A stretch of DNA of 6,574 nt from Planctomycetota bacterium (GCA_031278535.1 JAITKH010000326.1:1-6574), one strand, 5' to 3'. Positions 1 to 5,511 are shown, counted from the first letter of the stretch. The notes: generated by a model not told the origin, from the sequence alone. Numbers and translations: made by a program.

Positions 1-24
1 ATGGCGTGAAAAAATTACTGCCAT
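1..24 (-). CDS. Possible start of a minus-strand gene, cut by the window edge
   Basis: Read on the minus strand, an ATG at base 24 opens eight codons (MAVIFSRH) without a stop before the window ends. It is preceded at good spacing by a purine-rich GAGAGGAC that would serve as a ribosome binding site, and by a promoter-like pair further upstream (44-72). An in-frame ATG at base 46 is also possible but lacks a ribosome binding site, and an in-frame TGA lies just upstream of it. Only eight residues are visible, so no family can be assigned. The gene would be transcribed divergently from the histidine kinase. The call rests on start signals alone. Confidence 0.3.
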
Positions 25-43
25 GTCGTCCTCTCGCTCCGAC

Positions 44-72
44 ATTACGATAATTCAGGAACTCCCTGTCAA
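44..72 (-). promoter_or_regulatory. Candidate sigma-70 promoter for the divergent minus-strand gene
   Basis: On the minus strand TTGACA (67-72) is followed after 17 bp by CGTAAT (44-49), a perfect -35 and a four-of-six -10. Transcription would start about 15 bases before the ATG at base 24. The spacing is right but the -10 is weak, and it is a short match found by eye. Confidence 0.33.
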
Positions 73-140
73 TGCGCTCGCCTGGGCCGCATAATTTCAA
101 AAAGTCCACAGGCAATCCCCTGTAAAAAATCAGAATTGCA

Positions 141-188
141 AAAAAAATCAAAAAAAACCTTGACATGATAAAGCTTTTGATATATATT
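141..188 (+). promoter_or_regulatory. Strong sigma-70-type promoter with A-tract UP-like element
   Basis: TTGACA (160-165) matches the -35 consensus perfectly. It is followed after exactly 17 bp by TATATT (183-188), one base from the -10 consensus. Immediately upstream are two runs of adenines (141-148 and 151-157), which resemble an UP element contacted by the RNA polymerase alpha subunit. Predicted start is near base 195. This is the best promoter in the window and points at the histidine kinase, but its first ATG is more than 400 nt away, so the promoter may instead serve a leader RNA or a gene interrupted by the inverted repeats. Confidence 0.7.
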
Positions 189-246
189 TGAGAAGGTGTC
201 GCTGACTGGCGAAAACGAAGGGGAGAGTTTAGTGGATTTTTTCTGT

Positions 247-288
247 GTCCGATAACGTACGCAACATAAAACTTATTATCGGACGCTG
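247..288 (+). repeat. Left copy of a 42-bp perfect inverted repeat, itself palindromic
   Basis: This 42-bp sequence is exactly the reverse complement of 478-519, as checked base by base. The match ends at both sides (246 versus 520, and 289 versus 477). Within the copy, GTCCGATAA (247-255) and TTATCGGAC (276-284) form 9-bp arms around a 20-nt centre, so each copy can fold alone as well as pair with its partner across 189 bp. Repeats built this way resemble REP/BIME elements or ends of small non-autonomous mobile elements. Family membership cannot be judged without the rest of the genome. Confidence 0.85.
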
Positions 289-293
289 TCTGG

Positions 294-317
294 AAACCTA
301 CTATTTGTAGTGGGTTT
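294..317 (+). other. Hairpin inside the inverted-repeat segment
   Basis: AAACCTACTA (294-303) and TAGTGGGTTT (308-317) form a 10-bp stem with one G-U pair and a four-base loop. It lies six bases inside the left 42-bp repeat. Only four T residues follow or overlap the stem, so it is at best a weak terminator. It could act as an RNA structural element in the leader. Confidence 0.4.
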
Positions 318-477
318 TGAGGCAAGGATCGCCATATGGGGAAGGCGGCGATCAATGAAAACCGATGAAGGCGGGGAATTTTTAATGAAGAAAAAGTTCC
401 TTTAATTTGCATTTTATATAACTTTACTAAAATTAAGAAGTTAAATTATCCAAGCGAATGGTCTTGGCGGTCTTTTT

Positions 478-519
478 CAGCGTCCGATAATAAGTTTTAT
501 GTTGCGTACGTTATCGGAC
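478..519 (-). repeat. Right copy of the 42-bp perfect inverted repeat
   Basis: Exact reverse complement of 247-288. Here the self-complementary arms are 10 bp, CGTCCGATAA (481-490) and TTATCGGACG (511-520). At the outer edge, CGGAC joins GTCCG (515-524) to make an extra 10-bp palindrome, so the true boundary and any target duplication are ambiguous. The copy ends about 100 bp before the kinase start codon. Inside the arms the core ATAA-N6-TTATGTT (487-503) resembles the centre of Xer dif sites. Confidence 0.85.
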
Positions 520-542
520 GTCCGCAACTGTGATTTCGAATG

Positions 543-568
543 GGAGGGAGGGGAATCTCCCCGACTCC
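543..568 (+). other. G-rich hairpin in the kinase leader
   Basis: GGGGA (550-554) and TCCCC (558-562) pair around a three-base loop, and an outer GGAG (543-546) can pair with CTCC (565-568) across a small internal loop. It is followed by only TTT, so it is a poor intrinsic terminator. It might be an attenuator or leader structure, lying 54 bases before the start codon. Confidence 0.35.
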
Positions 569-621
569 TTTGAAGATAGCGGCACGTACCGGAGCATTGT
601 CGCTTCGAGGATGGAGACGGC

Positions 622-2838
622 ATGGAAGGGAGACGGGCAATTAGAACAGCCATGCCCCATCTCCTGTTCATGGTGTTCGGCGTGGTCCTGATGGTCTTGC
701 TGGAGTATTTCTCCGTTCTCGGGGTATTGCAACAGCACGGCGCGGAAAATCCCTCATCAATAAACATACCGGCGGCGATGGGTGCGGTTGCCGTCAACCT
801 GATTTGCCTCGGAATTTTGCTGGCCCTGCTCCTGGGTGTCGTTATCGTCAGGATAAACGCGAAAAATATACAGGCAGAGACGGAAAACAAATACAAGTCG
901 GATTTTCTGGCGAGCGTGAGCCATGAGTTGCGCACCCCCCTTAACGCCATCATCGGCATGAGCGAGTTGGCCTTGCGGGAAACGTCGGTATCGACAGGCC
1001 TGTCGGAGTTTCTTGTCAATATCAGCCAAGCGGGATCAAATCTCCTGTCAATCATCAATGACGTCCTGGACATGTCGAAGATCGAATCCGGCAACTTTGA
1101 ACTCTCCCTGGCCCAATACAGTTTCTCGTCCCTCATCGAAAATGTGATCGCCGTGATCCGGGTGAGGCTCTATGGCAGGCCCGTCCAATTTTTGGTCAAT
1201 GTCGATTCCCGAATTCCCGACAATTTGACCGGAGACGAGGCGCGGATCCGCCAGATTCTGTTTAACCTGCTCACCAACGCGGTGAAATACACCGTAAACG
1301 GCTTTGTCAGGTGTACCATAACAGGGGATGTGAGGGACAACCACGAGATTTTGCTGCAATTCGAAGTCTCCGACTCCGGCATTGGCATCAAGAAGGAGGA
1401 TATGCGGAAACTTTTCAGCGGGTTCATCCGCCTTGATGATGCGCAATGCAACCGAAATGTCGAGGGTACCGGCCTCGGACTGGTGATTACCAAAAGAATC
1501 TGCGCTGAAATGGGAGGCGACATCACCGTATCGAGCGAGTACGGAAAGGGTTCGTCATTTACGGTCTTCATTCCGCAGAAATATTCCGAAGGCGCCCGAA
1601 TGGCGACGGTGAATGATCCCGATTCAAAGAGAGTGATTTTGTATAGCAAATGCCCCCTGTTCGCCGATTCGGTTTCGGACACGCTGAAAAATCTCGAAGT
1701 GCCGACAGTCCGTCCGGACAGCCCGGAGCATTTTTTAAGCGAACTGGAAACAGGCCGTCACGCTTTCGCGTTTATGCCGGTTGGCATGATGGACCGCGCC
1801 ATCGCGCTTATCCGGCGCCTGCAACTCGGCACCACCCTTGTCCTCATGATTGCCCCGGAGGAAAAAATACCTTTCAGCAGCCTTCCGGTTCTTCAGAAGC
1901 CGGTGTACGCCACTCCGGTGGCGAATCTCCTGAACGGCTTCCGGCAAACCCGAAAAGAGAAAAAAATCAGCCCTGGCTTTACCGCTCCCGACGCCCAGGT
2001 GCTCATTGTAGACGACATCAACACCAATCTCAAGATTGCCGCAGGGCTTCTTGCGCCGTACCGGATGAAAATCGACACCTGCAACAGCGGCGACGTTTCC
2101 GTCGAAATGGTCAAGAACAAGCGGTATGACATGGTCTTTATGGATCATATGATGCCCGGAATGGACGGCATCGAGGCCACAGCCCGAATTCGCGCTTTTG
2201 GAGAGGAATATTTCGAGCGGATTCCCATAATCGCACTGACCGCCGATGCGCTAGCCGGGATGCGGGAAATGTTTTTGTCCAAGGGCTTCAGTGATTACCT
2301 TGCCAAGCCGATTGAACCCGTCAAACTAAACGCGCTCGTAAACAAATGGATACCAAGGGATAAACGCCGGCTATCCCATGCTTCCAGGTCCGAAAGAATG
2401 CCACAAACCATCATGGAACACCTGTATGCCGTAGAGGGCCTGAATGTGAGGAAGGGAATCATCATGTGCGGGGGAGTCGAAGCCCAGTATAAAAACGTCC
2501 TCGCCCAATATTGCCAGGACGCGGAAAAGTTTCTGCCGGCCCTGAAAGAAACGCTGGCAACAATCGCCGGCATAAAAAAGCCGGAAAGAACACATGCCGG
2601 CGCTTCTCCCCTGCCCTGGATACAATCCTTTGTCATCCAGACGCACGCGCTCAAAAGCGGCTCCGCCTATGTCGGCGCGGAAGCCCTGTCGAACGACGCC
2701 GCGCTTCTGGAAAAAGCGGGCAGGGAAGGCGACATTGAACTGATAGAGACCCATCTGGAGGCTTTTATCCAGCGTTTTTCCGAAATGGTTGTCCGAATAA
2801 ACGGAATCCTGCCGGAGGCCGGAGACAGAAGTCCATGA
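622..2838 (+). CDS. Hybrid sensor histidine kinase with receiver and HPt domains
   Basis: This 738-residue inner-membrane protein should autophosphorylate with ATP and relay the phosphate His-Asp-His to an unknown response regulator. Two hydrophobic helices (about 12-36 and 53-76) flank an external loop of only about 16 residues, so no periplasmic sensor domain is visible. The dimerisation domain has SHELRTPLNAI with phospho-acceptor His101. The ATPase domain has the N box (NLLTNAVKYT, Asn219), DSGIGI (Asp251) and GTGLGL (282-287). Residues about 337-440 look like a degenerate receiver. A proper receiver follows (about 458-578: Asp464, Asp465, phospho-acceptor Asp508 in FMDHMMPGMDG, Thr540, Lys562), then a C-terminal HPt domain with THALKS His675. 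ATG 622 has GGAG five bases upstream and is the first usable start after an in-frame TAG at 577. The signal it senses and its partner regulator are unknown. Confidence 0.95.
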   Translation: MEGRRAIRTAMPHLLFMVFGVVLMVLLEYFSVLGVLQQHGAENPSSINIPAAMGAVAVNLICLGILLALLLGVVIVRINAKNIQAETENKYKSDFLASVSHELRTPLNAIIGMSELALRETSVSTGLSEFLVNISQAGSNLLSIINDVLDMSKIESGNFELSLAQYSFSSLIENVIAVIRVRLYGRPVQFLVNVDSRIPDNLTGDEARIRQILFNLLTNAVKYTVNGFVRCTITGDVRDNHEILLQFEVSDSGIGIKKEDMRKLFSGFIRLDDAQCNRNVEGTGLGLVITKRICAEMGGDITVSSEYGKGSSFTVFIPQKYSEGARMATVNDPDSKRVILYSKCPLFADSVSDTLKNLEVPTVRPDSPEHFLSELETGRHAFAFMPVGMMDRAIALIRRLQLGTTLVLMIAPEEKIPFSSLPVLQKPVYATPVANLLNGFRQTRKEKKISPGFTAPDAQVLIVDDINTNLKIAAGLLAPYRMKIDTCNSGDVSVEMVKNKRYDMVFMDHMMPGMDGIEATARIRAFGEEYFERIPIIALTADALAGMREMFLSKGFSDYLAKPIEPVKLNALVNKWIPRDKRRLSHASRSERMPQTIMEHLYAVEGLNVRKGIIMCGGVEAQYKNVLAQYCQDAEKFLPALKETLATIAGIKKPERTHAGASPLPWIQSFVIQTHALKSGSAYVGAEALSNDAALLEKAGREGDIELIETHLEAFIQRFSEMVVRINGILPEAGDRSP

Positions 2839-2849
2839 CTTTCGCAAGA

Positions 2850-2899
2850 ACCCCGGCAAGCGTTCGCGGATCAAAAAGGCCGTTTTGCGGGTTTTTTTT
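2850..2899 (+). terminator. Probable intrinsic terminator after the histidine kinase
   Basis: Starting 12 bases after the kinase stop, CCCGGCAA (2852-2859) can pair with TTGCGGG (2885-2891) with one bulged G, followed directly by eight T residues (2892-2899). An alternative short stem uses AAAAA (2873-2877) against the T run. The long T tract right after a GC stem is typical of Rho-independent termination. The stem is imperfect and has a large inner loop, so efficiency is uncertain. It suggests that dhaL is not simply the next gene of a kinase operon. Confidence 0.58.
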
Positions 2900-3006
2900 A
2901 TAGCCGCATTTTCCAAAAACCGGAGATTTCGCCGGAACCGGACATTTTCGGGCAATTGTGCGCTCAAACCCCTTGGAAAAAGGCTTTTTCGCCCGCGAAC
3001 GCTTGC
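2856..3006. repeat. Inverted repeat pair with 14-bp perfect outer arms in the kinase-dhaL gap
   Basis: GCAAGCGTTCGCGG (2856-2869) is the exact reverse complement of 2993-3006. Further inside, AAAAAGGCC (2873-2881) is mirrored by GGCTTTTT (2982-2989) with one base missing, and TTTTCCAA (2909-2916) by TTGGAAAA (2973-2980). Together these make an imperfect nested palindrome of about 150 bp filling most of the 235-bp gap before dhaL. The left part overlaps the terminator. It may be an intergenic repeat element or a folded RNA; no open reading frame of note lies inside it. Confidence 0.6.
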
Positions 3007-3073
3007 GAACCCGGAAACAATGGAGCACCGGACAAAGCCGCGAGACGCTGTTTCGCGCCCTGCTGGAGAACGC

Positions 3074-3766
3074 ATGTTTGATTGTGAACTTGCCGAAGCA
3101 CCGCGCATGTCATTGACAAGGGAGTCATTTTTTTCCATGTTCCGTTCCGCGGCCCTGCTTTGGCGGGAAAACATCGCGCGCCTCAGCGAAATCGATTCCC
3201 GGTTCGGGGATGGCGACCACGGCGTCACCATCGGGAAAATGGCGGCCCTAATCCTGTCGCGCCTGAGCGAGCGGAAGGGCGAAAGCGCGAAAGATTTCCT
3301 TGAAAGCCTGGGGGCCGAGTGCATGGAGATCGCCGGCGGCAGCGTCGGGCCGCTGTATGGCGTGCTGTTGGAAGGGCTTGCCGGGCCGCTTTCCGCCGCC
3401 GACGCGAAAATTAACGCCGCCACGCTGAAAACGATGTTTTCCTCCGCCAGAAACGCGCTTTTCGAGATAACCAAGGCGCGGGTCGGCGACAAGACCCTGA
3501 TGGACGTCCTGATCCCCGCGACGGAGGCCGCGGAAAATGCTCCGGACGACGTCTTGTCCATCCTGAAGGCGGCTGCGGCGGCCGCATCCCGGGGACTCCG
3601 GGAAACCGAAAACCAGGTGTCGAAATTTGGACGCGCCCGCAACTACGGAGAAAAGACCATCGGAACCCCCGACGCGGGAGCGGTAAGTACGGCTCTCCTG
3701 TTCAAAGGCTTCCAGCACGGGATTGAAGAGCGGCTTTCGGCGGAGTCATTTATAAACCATATCTGA
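3074..3766 (+). CDS. dhaL: Dihydroxyacetone kinase subunit DhaL (nucleotide-binding)
   Basis: This cytoplasmic 230-residue protein is the nucleotide-carrying subunit that passes phosphate to dihydroxyacetone held by DhaK. Family hallmarks are the three magnesium-binding aspartates Asp41, Asp46 and Asp48 in EIDSRFGDGDHG, the loop GGSVGPLYG (88-96), GDKTLMDVL (138-146) and GRARNYGEKTIG (186-197) followed by PDAGA. The order and spacing match the Escherichia coli protein of about 210 residues. Start choice: ATG 3074 has GGAGA (3065-3069) at good spacing. ATG 3107 gives MSLTRES, which aligns exactly with the usual family start (219 residues) but has a poor ribosome binding site; either is possible. 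dhaK follows after 240 bp; no dhaM is seen. In PTS-type systems DhaL keeps ADP bound and is recharged by DhaM, whereas other systems use ATP directly. The sequence alone does not decide which applies. Confidence 0.93.
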   Translation: MFDCELAEAPRMSLTRESFFSMFRSAALLWRENIARLSEIDSRFGDGDHGVTIGKMAALILSRLSERKGESAKDFLESLGAECMEIAGGSVGPLYGVLLEGLAGPLSAADAKINAATLKTMFSSARNALFEITKARVGDKTLMDVLIPATEAAENAPDDVLSILKAAAAAASRGLRETENQVSKFGRARNYGEKTIGTPDAGAVSTALLFKGFQHGIEERLSAESFINHI

Positions 3767-4006
3767 CGTTTTGGCGGCTGTTCTCGGTCGCCTGGAATCG
3801 ATTGCGAGGGGCGTTTTGCTCCCGCGCATTCTGGCCCGAACAGGGCGGAGTCGCAGGCGCGGGGTGAAGCGGCGGAAGGAGTGAACGGGCGGGCGGGGCG
3901 AAGGACGCGGCGCCAAGGGCGACCCCGCGCGCGTCGCCACCCCGGCGCGCCGGTGGCGGAGCATGGGGGTACAGGGACGGCGGAGCGCCGAAGAGGAGAA
4001 GACACG
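3767..4006 (+). other. Very GC-rich structured spacer between dhaL and dhaK
   Basis: This 240-bp gap has no credible gene. It is strongly enriched in G and C, with repeated GCGGAG and GGGCGG-like purine-rich words on the plus strand. CGCCACC (3935-3941) and GGTGGCG (3952-3958) form a 7-bp hairpin over the palindrome CCGGCGCGCCGG (3942-3953). GGCGAC (3918-3923) pairs with GTCGCC (3933-3938), and GCGCGGGG (3857-3864) with CCCCGCGC (3923-3930), so alternative folds compete. No T tract follows, so it does not look like a terminator. It ends in the dhaK ribosome binding site. Confidence 0.5.
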
Positions 4007-5008
4007 ATGAAGATGAAGAAATTCATCAATTCCCCGGAAAACCTGACAAGGGAACTTCTTGAAGGTTTTGCCTGCGCACACCGCGACCTCGTGACTCTTA
4101 AACCCGGCAATATGGTGGTCAACAATCACCTGGAAAAAGCCAATCGCGTTGCCATCGTCACCCAGGGCGGATCGGGCCATGAGCCCGCGCTCTCCGGCTT
4201 TGTTGGGGAAGGAATGGTGGACGTCAGCGTGGTCGGGGACATTTTCTCCGCCCCGGGGGCGAGGACGTGCGTGGACGCAATCCAGTTGGCGGACAGGGGA
4301 AAAGGCGTCCTGTTCGTCGTCCTGAACCACGCCGGCGACATGCTGGTCGGGGATCTGGCCATAAAGCAGGCCGCGAAAAGGGGGCTTCGCGTGGTCAAGG
4401 TTGTCACGCGGGAAGACATTTCCAACGCCCCGCGCGAAAACAGGGACAATCGCCGGGGGCTTGTGGGTTGCGTGCCGACCCTCAAGATCGCGGCCGCGGC
4501 CGCGGCCGAGGGAAGAAGCCTCGAAGAGGTGGCCGCCATCGCGCAGCGTTTCGCGGACAACATGGCGACTTTGGGCGTGGCGGTGCGCGGAGCGACCCAT
4601 CCCCAGACAGGCATCATGCTGGCCGATCTGGGAGACGGCGAGATGGAAGTCGGAATGGGGCAGCACGGCGAAGGCGGCGGCGGATTGCAACCCCTGAAGA
4701 GCGCCGACGAGACCGCCGAAATCGTGCTGAACGCCCTGCTGGCCGATCTCTCTGTCCGGGAGGGGGAAAAAGCGATGCTGATTTTGAACGGCACGGGCGC
4801 GACCACGCTAATGGAGCTCTTCCTCATCTACCGCCGCTGCGTCCAGCTTCTGGAAGCGAAAAACATCGCAATCGCGGCGAATTACGTGGGGGAACTCCTC
4901 ACGGTCCAGGAGCAGGCGGGATTCCAGATGTTCCTGGCGAGGGTGGATGACGAAACGCTCCGCTACTGGAACGCGCCCTGCAATACGCCGTACCTGAAAA
5001 AAATCTAA
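4007..5008 (+). CDS. dhaK: Dihydroxyacetone kinase subunit DhaK (substrate-binding)
   Basis: This 333-residue cytoplasmic protein binds dihydroxyacetone covalently through a histidine and presents it to DhaL for phosphorylation to dihydroxyacetone phosphate, which feeds glycolysis. Visible signatures are the N-terminal MKKFIN-like start, GGSGHEP with His58 followed by GFVGEGM, GDIFSAP, the NHAGD motif with Asp111, and VGMGQHGEGG with His220, the residue expected to form the hemiaminal bond. The C-terminal RVDDETLRYWNAPCNTP is also typical. All three catalytic positions (His58, Asp111, His220) are present, so it should be active. ATG 4007 has AGGAG (3994-3998) eight bases upstream; ATG 4013 is in frame but too far from it. 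Upstream codons up to 3881 are an arginine-rich artefact of GC-rich DNA. At 333 residues it is a little shorter than the 356 of E. coli. Specificity for another short ketose, such as erythrulose, cannot be excluded. Confidence 0.94.
   Translation: MKMKKFINSPENLTRELLEGFACAHRDLVTLKPGNMVVNNHLEKANRVAIVTQGGSGHEPALSGFVGEGMVDVSVVGDIFSAPGARTCVDAIQLADRGKGVLFVVLNHAGDMLVGDLAIKQAAKRGLRVVKVVTREDISNAPRENRDNRRGLVGCVPTLKIAAAAAAEGRSLEEVAAIAQRFADNMATLGVAVRGATHPQTGIMLADLGDGEMEVGMGQHGEGGGGLQPLKSADETAEIVLNALLADLSVREGEKAMLILNGTGATTLMELFLIYRRCVQLLEAKNIAIAANYVGELLTVQEQAGFQMFLARVDDETLRYWNAPCNTPYLKKI
4490..4507 (+). repeat. Three tandem GCGGCC hexamers inside dhaK
   Basis: Three perfect copies of GCGGCC encode an alanine run (IAAAAAAEG, residues 161-169 of DhaK). 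Copy number changes would stay in frame and only lengthen or shorten the helix. This is probably a by-product of GC-rich codon use. Confidence 0.8.
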
Positions 5009-5092
5009 GCGCTTCGCCGCCTGGGGCATGCCACCGGCCGGCAACGCGCCGCGGATGGCGCTCCTTCCCCTCCCCGCCCCCGGAGGTATCTG

Positions 5093-5131
5093 GCGGGAGC
5101 AAAAAAACGGCAAGATTATTGTTTTTCCCGC
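5093..5131 (+). repeat. Inverted repeat with A-tract and T-tract arms after dhaK
   Basis: GCGGG (5093-5097) pairs with CCCGC (5127-5131), and AAAAAC (5103-5108) with GTTTTT (5121-5126), leaving a five-base bulge on the left and a 12-base loop. The T run lies inside the stem rather than after it, so this is not a standard terminator, although it is the only terminator-like structure following dhaK. It ends next to an AGGAG sequence. Confidence 0.45.
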
Positions 5132-5194
5132 AGGAGAAACATGTTTGATCCCCTGTGCGCAAAATTGCCCATAACCAGGCATGGAACTCCCTGC

Positions 5195-5222
5195 TTGTTT
5201 TTTGCCCGCAACGAGCTATAAT
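5195..5222 (+). promoter_or_regulatory. Candidate promoter in the dhaK-rsmA gap
   Basis: A perfect TATAAT (5217-5222) is preceded after 16 bp by TTGTTT (5195-5200), which keeps only the TTG of the -35 consensus. Transcription would start near 5229, giving RNA over several hairpins and possibly continuing to rsmA at 5600. The -10 is strong and the -35 weak. Confidence 0.4.
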
Positions 5223-5287
5223 TGCCCTGCTTGAGCCGTGCGCTCTTTGGCATCGGAAGGGATCATGTTGGCCGCGAAACGCGCCTC

Positions 5288-5322
5288 GCGCCCGGAAAAC
5301 GGGCGCACCGCCAGGATGGCGG
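5288..5322 (+). other. Two adjacent hairpins downstream of the TATAAT
   Basis: GCGCCCG (5288-5294) and CGGGCGC (5300-5306) form a perfect 7-bp stem with a GAAAA loop. One base later CCGCC (5308-5312) and GGCGG (5318-5322) form a 5-bp stem with a five-base loop. Both would be stable in RNA. Their tandem placement in a gap downstream of a promoter-like sequence suggests a structured transcript, but no known RNA family was recognised. Confidence 0.5.
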
Positions 5323-5493
5323 GGCGTACGGCTTGCCTACCCCCGTCAATATCGTAAAGACGGAATATTCCAGCCAATTTCGCCGATGCGCCGAAGGAAT
5401 TCGATTCTTTGGGAAAAATGTACGCATACACGGGTCAAAATGGGTGTTTTGGAGGGATTTTTGCGCGGTTGTCTCGCGAAAAACACGAATTTT

Positions 5494-5511
5494 GCCTGAA
5501 AATCAGGCTTT
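5494..5511 (+). terminator. Weak terminator-like hairpin before rsmA
   Basis: GCCTGA (5494-5499) and TCAGGC (5503-5508) form a perfect 6-bp stem with an AAA loop, followed by TTT then C. The stem is good but the T run is short. It lies about 90 bp before the rsmA start, and could mark the end of a small RNA from the 5195-5222 promoter or simply be a structure in the rsmA leader. Confidence 0.35.

Larger units (their letters stand above)
189..621 (+). other. Long untranslated leader or intergenic region before the histidine kinase
   Basis: No credible protein gene longer than a few codons is seen here. The region holds two perfect 42-bp inverted repeats (247-288, 478-519), a 10-bp hairpin (294-317), a 7-bp stem GATCGCC/GGCGATC (327-333 with 347-353) and a G-rich hairpin (543-568). 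Two tiny reading frames have ribosome-binding-like sequences. One is GTG at 232-255 (seven residues, after AAGGGGAG), whose stop lies inside the left repeat. The other is ATG at 355-405 (MKTDEGGEFLMKKKFL, after GGGGAAGG at 338-345). They could be leader peptides or chance. The segment 375-465 is much richer in A+T than the surrounding genes. Confidence 0.45.

Noticed and set aside
247..524. GTCCG as a five-base target duplication (247-251 and 520-524) around a mobile element
   Set aside because: GTCCG is part of the palindromic repeat itself, so the match follows from the repeat structure and does not prove insertion.
2885..3073. Extended start of dhaL at TTG 2885 or ATG 3020
   Set aside because: The extra residues fall in the terminator and inverted-repeat region, have no ribosome binding site of quality, and are absent from the family.
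2371..3642. A 423-codon open frame on the minus strand across the kinase end and dhaL
   Set aside because: It runs antisense to two genes with clear catalytic motifs, is rich in Arg and Ser as expected from GC-rich shadow frames, and has no recognisable domain.
3881..4006. N-terminal extension of dhaK by 42 residues
   Set aside because: The extension is arginine- and glycine-rich without similarity to DhaK proteins, while ATG 4007 has a good ribosome binding site and matches the family start.
3746..4690. A 314-codon minus-strand frame opposite dhaK
   Set aside because: dhaK in the sense direction has all family motifs; the antisense frame is a composition artefact.
5246..5275. CGGAAGG resembling the conserved loop of SRP RNA
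   Set aside because: The flanking bases that form the symmetric internal loop of SRP RNA (GUCAGG and AGCAGC) are missing.
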